64,000 nucleotides of DNA from an uncultured Bacteroidia bacterium. Lineage in GTDB: Bacteria; Bacteroidota; Bacteroidia; Bacteroidales; UBA932. The translations under genes and the position numbers were made by a program. Where the stretch lies: contig CADCHE010000004.1 in the NCBI GenBank assembly GCA_902801205.1, forward strand, positions 58,695 to 122,694, read 5' to 3'. A model generated the notes under the pieces. It saw only the letters and a list, made by a program, of their open reading frames with translations. It did not search any database and was not told where the DNA came from. Position 1 is the first letter of the stretch; each line of letters starts with the position of its first letter. This document shows, one piece after another, positions 25,637-35,543 of the stretch.

Positions 25637-25692
25637 CAAAAGTAACGAAATTCCCAACCAATTGCAATATTCCGCCGAATCTGCTATCTTTG
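25637..25692. promoter_or_regulatory. Divergent promoters of pgi (minus) and the GDPD lipoprotein gene (plus) sharing a TTGCAA core
   Basis: Plus strand: TTG (25662-25664), 20 bases, TATCTTTG (25685-25692). Minus strand: TTG (complement of 25665-25667), 20 bases, TACTTTTG (complement of 25637-25644). The palindrome TTGCAA at 25662-25667 supplies the -33 box in both directions. Confidence 0.65.
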
Positions 25693-25712
25693 CGGAAACC
25701 ATTTCAGCACCC

Positions 25713-26519
25713 ATGAAAAAGATTATCTGCAAGATGCTCGTTGTCGCGGCGGCTGTCGCGATGGCGTCCGCGTGCGCCCCGAAAGCGCACAAGATCCAGA
25801 TCACTGCCCACCGCGGATTCTGGAAATGCGAAGAGGCGCAGTTCGCCGAAAACTCCATCAAATCCCTCGCCCTCGCACAGGAGCACGGCCTCTGGGGCAG
25901 CGAATTCGACATCCGCCTGACGAGCGACAGCATCGTCGTCGTCAACCATAACGAAGATTTCCACGGCCTCGTCGTCATCGACCACACCTATGCCGAACTC
26001 CAGGAATTCAAGCTGGAAAACGGTGAGAAGCTTCCCACGCTGGACGATTACCTCACCCAGGGCGAGAAGAGCGACAAGACGGTGCTCGTCGTCGAACTCA
26101 AGCCGATGAAGAGCCAGGAACTGGACGAACTCCTCACCCAGAAGACGCTCGCCGCCCTGAAGGCCCACAACCTGTACGACCCCAAGCGGGCGATCTTCAT
26201 CTCATTCAGCAAGTATATCAGCGACCGGATCGCCGAACTTGCGCCGGAATTCACGAACCAGTACCTGGGCGGCGAAATCGCGCCCGATGACCTGGTGAAG
26301 GACGGAATCAACGGCATCGACTACCATTTCTCGGTCTTCGACAAGAACCCCGGCTGGATCGAGCAGGCCCGCGCCCACGACATGAGCATCAACGTATGGA
26401 CGGTCAACGACAGCACCGACATCCAGCGGATGATCGACTTCGGCGTCGACTGCATCACGACGAACGAGCCGCTGCGCGTCCGCGGCATGCTCGACGGAAA
26501 CGAGTTTGTGATCAAGTAA
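25713..26519 (+). CDS. GDPD-family lipoprotein
   Basis: 268 residues from the ATG giving MKKIICKML; the promoter box lies inside the longer frame, which excludes an earlier start. Lipoprotein signal ends MASAC. GDPD motifs: ITAHRGFWKC, FAENSIKSLALA, GSEFDIRLTSD (Glu and Asp) and VVNHNEDF, where His-Asn replaces the more usual HD. Near the end INVWTVNDSTDIQRMIDFGVD is the standard GDPD closing strand. Periplasmic phosphodiesterase. It converges on the next gene with a one-base gap. Confidence 0.85.
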   Translation: MKKIICKMLVVAAAVAMASACAPKAHKIQITAHRGFWKCEEAQFAENSIKSLALAQEHGLWGSEFDIRLTSDSIVVVNHNEDFHGLVVIDHTYAELQEFKLENGEKLPTLDDYLTQGEKSDKTVLVVELKPMKSQELDELLTQKTLAALKAHNLYDPKRAIFISFSKYISDRIAELAPEFTNQYLGGEIAPDDLVKDGINGIDYHFSVFDKNPGWIEQARAHDMSINVWTVNDSTDIQRMIDFGVDCITTNEPLRVRGMLDGNEFVIK

Positions 26520-26520
26520 G

Positions 26521-27456
26521 CTACTTCTTGTAGTTGAAGGTCGCCACGATCGGATAGTGGTCGGAGATCCACGTGGCGCCATAGTCCCCGTCCAGGACCC
26601 GGAATGTCTGCGCGGAAACCTTGTCGCCACAGAAGAAAATGTGGTCGATCTGGCTCTTCGGAGCGTTGTAACCGTTGAACGTGTTCTTCACGGACTCAGA
26701 CTCCGGGGCCTCGTTGCGGGCGGACTTCATCCAGTCACGGATCGGCGCAAAAATGGCGTTGTTGGGCTTTGCGTTGAAGTCGGCGCTCAGGAAGACGGGG
26801 AGGTTCTCCTTGTTGATGGACTTGATCCGCTCGGCGATCAGTTTCATCGACTCGGTCCGGGCGACGGATCCCTTGTTGTCCAGGTGCGTATTGAAATAAT
26901 AGAACGACAGACCCGTTCCCTTGTGGTAGAAACGCACCCAGTTCACGTTGCGGTTGTAATCGGCGTCCCAGCCTTTGCCGGGCTTGTCCGGCGTTTCGGA
27001 AAGCCAGAACGTTCCCTTTTCGGTGGCGTCGAGCGCAGCCGGATCCCACATGATCAGCATCGTCTCCTCGGAATCGTAATCGTCCTGCAGTTTCGGCGCC
27101 TTGCCGGTATCGCGCCCGAGGCCGTAACGGACGTATGACGGGCCATGCTTGACCAGGTACGTGATTTCATGGGCCTGGGCTTCCTGCAGGCCGATGACGA
27201 GCGGACGCTCCTGCTTGAGCATCTTCACGACCGCGTCGCGCCGCCAGTCCCAACCTTTGTCTTCCTGCCGGTTGTCGACGGCGATGTTGAACGACATGAT
27301 GGAAAGCGTGAACTCCGTCTGGGTAGGAGCCGGTTTCGTTTCGTCCTGCTTCTCCTCCTGTTTCGCGGCGGACTCGGGATTCTGCTTGCCACAGGCTGCA
27401 CAGGAACAGATCAGGAGAGCGGAGATGGCATAAAGCCAGATGCGTAAGCGTTTCAT
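26521..27456 (-). CDS. Endonuclease/exonuclease/phosphatase (EEP) superfamily lipoprotein
   Basis: 311 residues. Signal with lipobox-like ICSCAAC, then a low-complexity Glu/Lys/Gln/Pro linker to about residue 48. EEP fold motifs: LSIMSFNIAVDN, VIGLQEAQ (metal-binding Glu), FYYFNTHLDNKG, VFLSADFNAKP and a final WISDHYPIVATF (Asp-His). Secreted metal-dependent phosphodiesterase or phosphatase acting on sugar phosphates, lipids or nucleic acid; the substrate is not predictable. It follows the FAD gene by 54 bases in the same direction. Confidence 0.85.
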   Translation of the reverse strand: MKRLRIWLYAISALLICSCAACGKQNPESAAKQEEKQDETKPAPTQTEFTLSIMSFNIAVDNRQEDKGWDWRRDAVVKMLKQERPLVIGLQEAQAHEITYLVKHGPSYVRYGLGRDTGKAPKLQDDYDSEETMLIMWDPAALDATEKGTFWLSETPDKPGKGWDADYNRNVNWVRFYHKGTGLSFYYFNTHLDNKGSVARTESMKLIAERIKSINKENLPVFLSADFNAKPNNAIFAPIRDWMKSARNEAPESESVKNTFNGYNAPKSQIDHIFFCGDKVSAQTFRVLDGDYGATWISDHYPIVATFNYKK

Positions 27457-27510
27457 ATGGCGTAAATAATTGAGAATGAATTCATAAAAGGAGCGTGGCG
27501 TGGCATGGCG

Positions 27511-29172
27511 TCAGGCTTCTGCACGCAACGAAGCCGCCGCTGCGACGGCGCAGTTGATGCCGTCGATGGCAGAAGAAACGATGCCGCCGGCATATCCCGC
27601 CCCTTCCCCGCAGGGATACAGGCCGGGCATTTCCGGACAGGTGTACGATTCGGAATCGCGCTGGATCCGGATCGGAGAAGACGTACGCGACTCGACACCC
27701 AGCAGCAGGGCGTCATTGGTGAAATAGTCGCGGAACCCCTTGGCCGCCACCTCGGGGAAGGCCTTCCGCAGGCGGTCGGCGATCATCGGCGGCAGGAGTT
27801 CGTGCAGCGGGGCGGAGACGACGCCCGGCCGGTAGGACGTGGCGGGCAGGTCGGCGGAAACGACTCCGTTGCAGAAATCGATCATGCGCTGTGCGGGTGC
27901 GGCCATCGGGTGCTCGGAACGCCCGCGGACCGCCGCGGCCATCTTCCGTTCGACGTCACGCTGGAAATCCAGGCCGGCGAAGGCGCCGGCTTCCGCATAT
28001 TCCGCGGGGATGTCCTCCGGTTCGATCTGGACGACGACACCGGCGTCCGCCCACTTGCCGCTGCGCGCGGAAGAGGACATGCCGTTCATCACGATGGTGC
28101 CCGGTTCCGTGGCGGAAGGGACGAGCGTCCCGCCGGGGCACATGCAGAAGGAAAAGACGCCGCGGCCATCGACCTGCTGGACAAAGGAATACTCGGCGGC
28201 GGGCATGCCCTCCTCCCACTGGCCATGGTAACGGCTGGCATTGATCAGCGACTGGAGGTGCTCCACCCGCACCCCCATGGCAAAGCCCTTGGCCTGGAGC
28301 GGCACCTCCTTGCCCGAGAGCATCTCGTAGATGTCACGGGCGGAATGCCCGGTCGCGAGGATCACCTTCCGGGCGGAATACTTCACCGTGGACGGCTTGC
28401 CGGCCTTCGTGGGCTTGGCGCTGCACAGTGCCTTCACCTCGAAGGCGCCGTCGGCCTTCCGGCGGATGTCGGTCACGCGTGTGCTGAAATGATACTCGCC
28501 ACCGCAGTCGACGATCGTCTTGCGCATGTTCTCCACGATCTTCGGCAACCGGTCCGTGCCGATATGCGGATGGGCGTCGACCAGGATCTGCGGATTCGCC
28601 CCGAAGTGGACGAACTGGTGCAGGACCTCGCGGATGTCCCCCCGCTTGGAGGAGCGGGTGTACAGCTTGCCGTCGGAGAACGCACCGGCGCCCCCTTCCC
28701 CGTAACAGTAGTTGGACTCGGGGTCGAGCACGCCCTCGCGGGAGAGTTTCGCCATGTCGAACTTGCGCTCGTGCACGTCCTTTCCACGTTCCAGGATGAC
28801 GGGCTTGAGACCCAGCGTCAGGAGCTTCAGGGCAGCGAAGAGGCCGGCGGGGCCGGACCCGACGACAATCACCGGCTCGGCATCGGCCACCTGCTGGTAT
28901 GCAGGGAGTTCGTAGGGGACGTAGGATTCGAAGCGGTGGTTGTACCCCTCGATCCGGTAGCGGTATTTGACGTCTCCGCGCGCATCGATCGAGCGGTGCG
29001 CGATCACGCAGGTCGCATCCGGTTTGGGGAACGTCGGCTGGAAGGACTTCGTAGGGTCGATCACGTTGATGACCGCGTTGCTGCGGAGGTTCATCTCCCG
29101 CGCGGCGACGATGCGGACGTCGTCAGGACGCAGGTCACGGCCCACGCGGCCGGTCATTTCAAACTCTGTCAT
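27511..29172 (-). CDS. COG2509-type FAD-dependent dehydrogenase (uncharacterised)
   Basis: 553 residues, the usual length for this family. N-terminal domain (about 1-90) of RNA-binding-like character, then the dinucleotide fold PVIVVGSGPAGLFAALKLL (about residue 100) and family stretches NYCYGEGGAGAFSDGKLYTR and ATGHSARDIYEML. The C-terminal GLYPCGEGAGYAGGIVSSAIDG is the second FAD contact. Cytoplasmic flavoprotein conserved in Bacteroidota and Firmicutes without assigned substrate. Sixteen bases separate it from tsaD upstream. Confidence 0.85.
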   Translation of the reverse strand: MTEFEMTGRVGRDLRPDDVRIVAAREMNLRSNAVINVIDPTKSFQPTFPKPDATCVIAHRSIDARGDVKYRYRIEGYNHRFESYVPYELPAYQQVADAEPVIVVGSGPAGLFAALKLLTLGLKPVILERGKDVHERKFDMAKLSREGVLDPESNYCYGEGGAGAFSDGKLYTRSSKRGDIREVLHQFVHFGANPQILVDAHPHIGTDRLPKIVENMRKTIVDCGGEYHFSTRVTDIRRKADGAFEVKALCSAKPTKAGKPSTVKYSARKVILATGHSARDIYEMLSGKEVPLQAKGFAMGVRVEHLQSLINASRYHGQWEEGMPAAEYSFVQQVDGRGVFSFCMCPGGTLVPSATEPGTIVMNGMSSSARSGKWADAGVVVQIEPEDIPAEYAEAGAFAGLDFQRDVERKMAAAVRGRSEHPMAAPAQRMIDFCNGVVSADLPATSYRPGVVSAPLHELLPPMIADRLRKAFPEVAAKGFRDYFTNDALLLGVESRTSSPIRIQRDSESYTCPEMPGLYPCGEGAGYAGGIVSSAIDGINCAVAAAASLRAEA

Positions 29173-29188
29173 ATCTTATCTTAAATCA

Positions 29189-30211
29189 TTAATAATCACT
29201 GATTCGCGAGACCGGAGCCACGTCCAGCGACGTCCGTTCCCCGTTCAAATACCGGTAATAGCCGGCAATGGCGATCATGGCCGCATTGTCGGTCGTGAAC
29301 TTGAGTTCGGGGAGGTAGGTGTTCCACCCCAGTTTCCGGCCCGTTTCCTCGATCCGGGTGCGCAGGCCGCTGTTGGCGGAAACGCCGCCGCCGATGGTCA
29401 CCTCGCGGATGCCGGTCCGGCGCGCTGCCTTGACGAGTTTCTGCATCAGGATGTCGATCAGCGTCTTCTGGAAGGAAGCACAGAGGTCTTCCTTGTTTTT
29501 CTCGAGGAAGGCGGGATCCTTCGCCATCTCATCGCGGACGAAATACAAGAGCGATGTCTTGACGCCGCTGAAACTGTAGTCCAGGCCGGGAATCTGCGGT
29601 TTGGCGAAGTGGAACCGCTCCGGGTCGCCCTGCTTGGCAAGGGCGTCGATCACGGGGCCGCCGGGATAGCCCAGGCCCAGCATCTTGGAACACTTGTCGA
29701 AAGCCTCTCCCACCGCGTCGTCGATCGTCTGGCCGAGGATCGTGTATTCCAGCGGGCTGTCCACACGGACGATCTGCGAATTGCCGCCGGAAACGAGCAG
29801 GCACAGGTACGGAAAGGCGGGCTGCCGGTTCTCCTTGCCGTGCTGCTTGACGAACCCGGCCAGGAGATGTCCCTGAAGGTGGTTCACCATGATGATGGGG
29901 ATGTCCAGCGCAATGCCCAGCGCCTTGGCGAACGACGTGCCGACGAGCAGGGAGCCCAGCAGGCCGGGGCCGCGCGTAAAGGCGATGGCCGACAAGTCGC
30001 CCGGGCCGATGCCGGCCTTCTGCAGCGCCTGGCTGACCACCGGAACGATGTTCTGTTCATGGGCGCGGGAGGCAAGTTCGGGAACGACGCCGCCGTATTC
30101 CTTGTGGACTTGCTGGCTGGCGATGACATTGGAGAGAAGATATCCGTCTTGGATGACCGCCGCAGAGGTATCATCGCAACTCGATTCGATTCCAAGAAGA
30201 TATTCAGGCAT
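29189..30211 (-). CDS. tsaD: tRNA N6-adenosine threonylcarbamoyltransferase
   Basis: 340 residues from the ATG giving MPEYLLGIESSCDDTS. ASKHA/Kae1 landmarks: GIESSCDDTSAAVI, the metal-binding HLQGH in MVNHLQGHLL, SGGNSQIVRV, and GGGVSANSGLRTRI. It transfers threonylcarbamoyl to A37 of ANN-decoding tRNAs with TsaB/C/E. The product is the substrate that MtaB, encoded in the divergent operon, methylthiolates. A -7 box (complement of 30234-30241) lies just upstream. Confidence 0.95.
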   Translation of the reverse strand: MPEYLLGIESSCDDTSAAVIQDGYLLSNVIASQQVHKEYGGVVPELASRAHEQNIVPVVSQALQKAGIGPGDLSAIAFTRGPGLLGSLLVGTSFAKALGIALDIPIIMVNHLQGHLLAGFVKQHGKENRQPAFPYLCLLVSGGNSQIVRVDSPLEYTILGQTIDDAVGEAFDKCSKMLGLGYPGGPVIDALAKQGDPERFHFAKPQIPGLDYSFSGVKTSLLYFVRDEMAKDPAFLEKNKEDLCASFQKTLIDILMQKLVKAARRTGIREVTIGGGVSANSGLRTRIEETGRKLGWNTYLPELKFTTDNAAMIAIAGYYRYLNGERTSLDVAPVSRISDY

Positions 30212-30233
30212 GTTCAAAGATGTTTAACGCGTG

Positions 30234-30262
30234 CAAAGATAATGAATAATTTGCTATTTTTG
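30234..30262. promoter_or_regulatory. Back-to-back -7 boxes for tsaD (minus) and the tamB-like gene (plus)
   Basis: Minus TATCTTTG (30234-30241) and plus TATTTTTG (30255-30262). On the plus side the predicted transcription start is only about two bases before the GTG at 30269. Confidence 0.5.
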
Positions 30263-30268
30263 TAAGTT

Positions 30269-33200
30269 GTGAAAAAAGGATGGAAGATAATCCGGGCCAT
30301 CGTCACCGGCCTCGTCCTGCTGTGCCTCGCCCTCGTCCTGCTGAGCCAGATACCGGCTGTGCAGACGGCGGCGGTCCGGCTCGTCACCGGGCGCCTGGAA
30401 AAGATGATCGAAGGGGACATCTCCTTCGACAAGATTCATTTCATGCCTTTCAACACGCTGGTACTCAGTAATTTCTCAATCACGGACCGGCAACCTTCCA
30501 CCGACCGCGGGCAGGTGCTGGACACGCTGCTGAGCGCACGCAACCTGACCCTTTCCTTCTCCCTCAAGGGTCTGACTTCCAAAGAAGGCATCCACCTCGC
30601 GCGGGTGGCGCTGCGCGGCGGGTCCTTCACCCTCGTGCGGGAAGGACCGGGGCAGAGCAACCTGAAACGCATCCTGAACCGACCGCCGAAAGAGCCCTCC
30701 AAGGAGAAAAAGGCGGCGCCGGCCGTCCATGTGCGGAACGCCGAGGTACAGGATGTCCGGTTCCGGTACATCAACCTTCCCAAGGTCGCCGGAAAACCCT
30801 TCGGCATCAACTGGACGGACCTGGATGTAACCGCGGAGAACCTCTCTGCCCGGAATCTCAAGATGGAAGACGGCATCGTCACGGGGACGGTCACGGAAGG
30901 GGCCTTGCGCGAGAAAAGCGGCTATGCCGTCCGCAGCCTGTCGGGCGGCGTCCGCGTGCAGCCGGGGGAAACCGTGGTCTCCGACCTGCGGCTGGACGAC
31001 GGCTGGAGCGACCTTTCCGCCACCGAATTCAGCATGCGCTACGAGGATATCCAATCCTTCAACCACTATATCGAAGACGTCCGGATGGGACTCGTACTCG
31101 AAGGCAGCCGGCTCGACAGCCGCACCCTTTCCTACTTCGCACCCTCCCTGCAGGGACGCGACCTTTCCCTGCAGATCGCCGGGGCGGACATGGAAGGGAC
31201 GGTAGACGACCTGCAGGTGCACCGGCTGGATGTCGTCGAGACCGGCAGCGGCATCCGCGCCACCCTCTCCGGAGACGTGAAGGAACTGCCGAGGATGCAG
31301 GACCTGTCGACCGACATCGACATCGACCGCCTGGACCTGACGTCCGAAGGCCTCGGCCGCCTGCTGCAGGCCTTCTCCTCCGGCGGCAAGGCGCCGGACC
31401 TGACCCGCTATGCCCCGGGCACGACCTTCCAGTTCCAGGGACGCGTCCACGGACCGGCGCAGCACCTGGGGGTGAAAGGGACCGTCCGCTCCGACCTGGG
31501 CGAACTCGACGCTGACCTGAAAGGCCGCAACCTGCTGGGCGGCAAGGGCGAGAAAGGCATCGACGGATCGGTGGTGAGCCGCGACCTCGACCTGGGCAGG
31601 ATCGCCGGCGTGAAAGAGCTGGGCGCCTGCACGTTGCGGGGCTATTTCGACGCCGGCTTCACGGACCGCGGGCCGCAGGTGGAATTCGATTCCGTTTTCG
31701 TCGACCGCCTGCACGTCATGGGCTACGACTATTCGAACATCATCGGCGCCGGTACCTATTCCGAAAAAGCCTTCGACGGCCGCATCGTCAGCAAGGATCC
31801 GAACCTGAACTTCCTGTTCCAGGGACTCTTCACGACATCGGACAAGACGCGCAACGGGATCTACAAGTTTTACGCGAGCATCGGTTACGCCGACCTGCAG
31901 GCCCTCCACCTCGACAAACGGGGGGTATCGAAAGCCTCCGGCCAGGTGCGCGCCAACTTCAAGACGGTCAAGGGCGAAGACCTCATCGGCGAGATCACGG
32001 CCTCCGACATCTTCCTGGAGAGCGACAACGGCGGGCACGACATCGGGAACATCCGGATCCAGTCGCACTCGAACAACGACATCCACCGGATCAACTTCTC
32101 GTCGCGATTCGCGGACGGGACCTTCGTCGGGGACAAGAGTCTCAGCGGGATGGTCGTGGCGCTGAAGGCGCTGACGGCTGGAGACTGGCTGCCTTCCCTG
32201 CTGAAAGAGGACGATACGCCGCAGCACGGCAAAGAAAAATACGACCTGACGGTCGACTTCCACGACTCGCGCGAACTGCTCTCCTTCGTGATGCCGGGCC
32301 TCTACATCTCCGACAGCACGAAACTCCGCGTACACGTTTCCCCCGAGGGAGCCCTGCAGGCGGGCCTCACTTCGCCGCGCCTGGCTTTTGCACGCAACAA
32401 TGCGAAAGACGTCGCGCTCACCCTGGACAACAAGGGCGACGGCCTGTCGGCCCGCCTGACCACCTCGAACCTGCGCCTGCTTTCGATGGACCTCCTGCAG
32501 GACACCGTCCGGATCGGCGCCAAGGGAGACAGCCTCACGCTCGAAGGCCGCTTCCAGAGTGACACGCCGGGAGACACTCCCAGCCGGATCCTCCTCGGCG
32601 GAAAGGTCGACCGCGACAAAGAAGGCCGGATGGTCTGGGACGGCGCCGTCAAACCGACGGACCTGCAGCTGGGCGGTGCCGGATGGCACCTCGACCCGTC
32701 CTCCTTCCGCATCCATGACGGAGACTTCAGCCTCGACCGTTTCCAGGCCCGTTGCGACGAGCAACGGATCCGTGTCGACGGGACCTTCTCCCTCAACCGC
32801 CCGGACACCCTCCGGCTCGACCTTGAGAAATTCGACCTGGCCTTCGCCAACCAGTTGATGGACAAGGGGCTGGACATCGGCGGCGCCGCCACGGGAGAGG
32901 CTGTGCTGATCTCGCCCTGGAAAAGCGAAGACGCCTCCCTGCTGATGCATGTCCGCTGCGACTCCACCCGCGCGGGCGGTTACCCGCTCGGCACCCTGGA
33001 ACTGGCCAGCTCCCTGGACGAAAAGAAAGACCGGCTCCGCCTGCTGGCCCGTAACAACCTCGACGGAAAGAAGACGGTCGACATCAACGGCTACTATTTC
33101 ACGAGCCGGAAGGAACTGGAGACCGCCGTCCGGCTGGACGGCTTCGAGGCGGGCTGCCTCTCTCCCCTGCTGAAGTCCGTCTTCAACAGGATGGAAGGAA

Positions 33201-34807
33201 AGGTTTCCGGCCGGATCGACCTGAAGGGCCCGATGGACCGGATGAGCATCACCAGCACGGACACCCGCCTGGCGGACGCCTTGCTGGAAGTCGCCTACAC
33301 GAAGGTCCCGTACCGGGTAGAAGGGCCCTTCCACGTCGACAACACCGGCGTATGGTTCGACCGGATGCAGGTCACGGACCGGTCGACCGGCAAAGGGACC
33401 GTCTCCGGCGGCATCCTCTTCGACCACCTGAAAGATTTCCGGATGGACACGCACCTGCAGTTCACCGGTATGGAATGCCTGGCCACCACCGAGCGCGACA
33501 ACCCGGTTTTCTACGGGAACGTCGCCGCGACCGGCTCGCTCGGCATCACGGGACCGTTCAACGCCATCCAGATGGATGTCAACGCCCGGACGGCCCGCAG
33601 CGGCAACCTGCACATCCCGATCGACAACGCCAAACGCGACGGCAGCAGCGACCTGCTTACCTTCAAGGAACCGTACCACGAGGTCTATGTCGACCCGTAC
33701 GAACAGATGATCAACTCCCTGGAGGAACGCAAGGCAAAGGCAAGCGATTTCGGAATCCGCCTCCAGATCGGTGTGACCCCGGAAGTGCAGGCCTTCGTGG
33801 AAGTGGACCGCAATGCCGGCAACGTCCTGTCCGCCAACGGCCGGGGCAACATCGCCCTGGAAGTGCGTCCCGCCACCCATCTTTTCTCCATCCGGGGCGA
33901 CTACACCCTGCGCGAAGGGGACTTCCATTTCAACGCGATGGACATCGCCAAACGCGATTTCTCCATCATTGACGGCAGTTCCATCCGTTTCAACGGCGAC
34001 ATCATGGACAGTGACCTGAACATCGACGGGCGCTATTCCGTGAAGGCTTCGGTCGCCACGCTCATCGCCGATACCACCTCCGTCGCATCGCGCCGGACGG
34101 TCAACTGCGACATCGCCGTGACGGGCAAGCTGCGGGAGCCGCGACTCGGCTTCTCCATCGATGTGCCGGACCTGGACCCCACCACGCAGGCGCGTGTCCA
34201 GACGGCCCTGAACACCGACGACAAGGTCCAACGCCAGCTGCTTTCGCTGCTCATTTCCGGCGGTTTCCTTCCGGACGAGCAGTCGGGCGTCGTCAACAAC
34301 ACGACGCTGCTGTACGCCAACGTAGCGGAAGTGATGGCCGGCCAGTTGAACTCGATCCTCCAGAAACTGGACATCCCGCTCGACCTGGGTCTCAACTACG
34401 AGGCGGGGGCCGGCGGGACGGACATCTTCGACGTCGCCGTCTCGACCCAGCTGCTCGGCGACCGGATCCTCGTGAACGGCGCTTTTGGAAACCGGACCTA
34501 CCGGAGCGGCTCGGGCAGTGACGTGGTCGGCGACCTGGACATCGAAATCAAGCTCGACAAGCCCGGACGGCTGCGCCTGACGCTGTTCTCCCACTCCGTG
34601 GACGACTATACCAATTCGCTCGACAACTCCCAGCGCAACGGAATGGGCATCGCCTTCCAGCGGGAGTTCGACACCATCGGCGAATTCTTCCGCACGCTGC
34701 TGATGCCGCGCAGGAAACGCGAGCAGCTGCGCCAGGAAGGCTTCCGGCAGGAAAGGCCGATGAAAACCATCCGCGTCGGCAGCGACGCGGACCAACCGAA
34801 ACACTGA
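30269..34807 (+). CDS. tamB: TamB-like translocation/assembly module protein (DUF490)
   Basis: 1512 residues, GTG start. One N-terminal transmembrane anchor (about residues 8-26, IIRAIVTGLVLLCLALVLL), then an AsmA-like start and a very long run of beta-strand repeats. The last roughly 400 residues match the DUF490/TamB C-terminal domain, including FSIRGDYTLREGDFHFNAMD, LSLLISGGFLP and FGNRTYRSGSGSDVVGDLDI. It would span the periplasm and help move lipids or beta-barrel proteins to the outer membrane. Two bases separate its stop from the next gene, and the 3' neighbours form one operon. Confidence 0.85.
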   Translation: MKKGWKIIRAIVTGLVLLCLALVLLSQIPAVQTAAVRLVTGRLEKMIEGDISFDKIHFMPFNTLVLSNFSITDRQPSTDRGQVLDTLLSARNLTLSFSLKGLTSKEGIHLARVALRGGSFTLVREGPGQSNLKRILNRPPKEPSKEKKAAPAVHVRNAEVQDVRFRYINLPKVAGKPFGINWTDLDVTAENLSARNLKMEDGIVTGTVTEGALREKSGYAVRSLSGGVRVQPGETVVSDLRLDDGWSDLSATEFSMRYEDIQSFNHYIEDVRMGLVLEGSRLDSRTLSYFAPSLQGRDLSLQIAGADMEGTVDDLQVHRLDVVETGSGIRATLSGDVKELPRMQDLSTDIDIDRLDLTSEGLGRLLQAFSSGGKAPDLTRYAPGTTFQFQGRVHGPAQHLGVKGTVRSDLGELDADLKGRNLLGGKGEKGIDGSVVSRDLDLGRIAGVKELGACTLRGYFDAGFTDRGPQVEFDSVFVDRLHVMGYDYSNIIGAGTYSEKAFDGRIVSKDPNLNFLFQGLFTTSDKTRNGIYKFYASIGYADLQALHLDKRGVSKASGQVRANFKTVKGEDLIGEITASDIFLESDNGGHDIGNIRIQSHSNNDIHRINFSSRFADGTFVGDKSLSGMVVALKALTAGDWLPSLLKEDDTPQHGKEKYDLTVDFHDSRELLSFVMPGLYISDSTKLRVHVSPEGALQAGLTSPRLAFARNNAKDVALTLDNKGDGLSARLTTSNLRLLSMDLLQDTVRIGAKGDSLTLEGRFQSDTPGDTPSRILLGGKVDRDKEGRMVWDGAVKPTDLQLGGAGWHLDPSSFRIHDGDFSLDRFQARCDEQRIRVDGTFSLNRPDTLRLDLEKFDLAFANQLMDKGLDIGGAATGEAVLISPWKSEDASLLMHVRCDSTRAGGYPLGTLELASSLDEKKDRLRLLARNNLDGKKTVDINGYYFTSRKELETAVRLDGFEAGCLSPLLKSVFNRMEGKVSGRIDLKGPMDRMSITSTDTRLADALLEVAYTKVPYRVEGPFHVDNTGVWFDRMQVTDRSTGKGTVSGGILFDHLKDFRMDTHLQFTGMECLATTERDNPVFYGNVAATGSLGITGPFNAIQMDVNARTARSGNLHIPIDNAKRDGSSDLLTFKEPYHEVYVDPYEQMINSLEERKAKASDFGIRLQIGVTPEVQAFVEVDRNAGNVLSANGRGNIALEVRPATHLFSIRGDYTLREGDFHFNAMDIAKRDFSIIDGSSIRFNGDIMDSDLNIDGRYSVKASVATLIADTTSVASRRTVNCDIAVTGKLREPRLGFSIDVPDLDPTTQARVQTALNTDDKVQRQLLSLLISGGFLPDEQSGVVNNTTLLYANVAEVMAGQLNSILQKLDIPLDLGLNYEAGAGGTDIFDVAVSTQLLGDRILVNGAFGNRTYRSGSGSDVVGDLDIEIKLDKPGRLRLTLFSHSVDDYTNSLDNSQRNGMGIAFQREFDTIGEFFRTLLMPRRKREQLRQEGFRQERPMKTIRVGSDADQPKH

Positions 34808-34808
34808 C

Positions 34809-35543
34809 ATGGACGGAACCTTGCACCTGATTCCGACGACGCTCGGAGAATATGAACCGGCCGCGGTCCTTCCTGCTCCCCTGCTGGAGCAGGTCAGGAC
34901 GCTGAAACATTTCGTCGTCGAAGAGACGCGGACGGCGCGGCGTTTCCTTTCTGCCGCTGGACTCAAGGGACATATCGGCGAACTGACTTTCCGGGAACTG
35001 AACGAGCATACGTCTCCCGCCGAAGTAGATTCCCTGCTGGACCTCTTCCACGACGAAGACGGCCATCCCTGCGACGTCGGCCTCCTGTCCGAGGCCGGGC
35101 TTCCCGCCGTCGCCGACCCGGGCGCCCTCCTCGTCGCCCTCTGCCACCGGCAGGGCATCCGCGTGGTTCCGCACACCGGACCGTCTTCGCTGATGCTCGC
35201 GCTGATGGCCTCCGGGCTGAACGGACAGCAGTTTGCCTTCCGCGGCTACCTGCCGGCCAAGCCGGAGGAGCGGAAGAAATGCCTGCGGGCGCTGGAAAAG
35301 GATTCCGCCCGACGCGCGGAAACGCAGATCTTCATCGAGACGCCCTACCGGAACGACGCGATGTTCGCGGACCTGCTGGAGACCCTCTCCCCTTCCGTGC
35401 GCCTGTGTGTCGCTGCCGACCTGACCCTTCCCGATGAATTCATCCGCACGCAGTCCGTCCGCGAGTGGCGCACCGCCCCTGTCCGCATCGGGAAACGTCC
35501 CTGCGTATTCCTCTTCCTCACCCCTAGTAACGCAAAACAATGA
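34809..35543 (+). CDS. RsmI-like SAM-dependent methyltransferase (Bacteroidota short form)
   Basis: 244 residues. Tetrapyrrole-methylase fold with HFVVEETRTARRFL, VGLLSEAGLPAVADPGALLV (glycine-rich SAM loop) and VVPHTGPSSLMLALMASG, plus the RsmI-like FRGYLPAKPEERKK. RsmI methylates the 2'-O of C1402 in 16S rRNA, but this Bacteroidota branch is shorter and its exact target is unproven. It overlaps folB by four bases. Confidence 0.85.
   Translation: MDGTLHLIPTTLGEYEPAAVLPAPLLEQVRTLKHFVVEETRTARRFLSAAGLKGHIGELTFRELNEHTSPAEVDSLLDLFHDEDGHPCDVGLLSEAGLPAVADPGALLVALCHRQGIRVVPHTGPSSLMLALMASGLNGQQFAFRGYLPAKPEERKKCLRALEKDSARRAETQIFIETPYRNDAMFADLLETLSPSVRLCVAADLTLPDEFIRTQSVREWRTAPVRIGKRPCVFLFLTPSNAKQ

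Noticed and set aside
30476-35176. Very long open frame antisense to the tamB-like gene
   Set aside because: Antisense of a GC-rich gene with strong codon bias; the tamB frame has a clear domain match and operon context.
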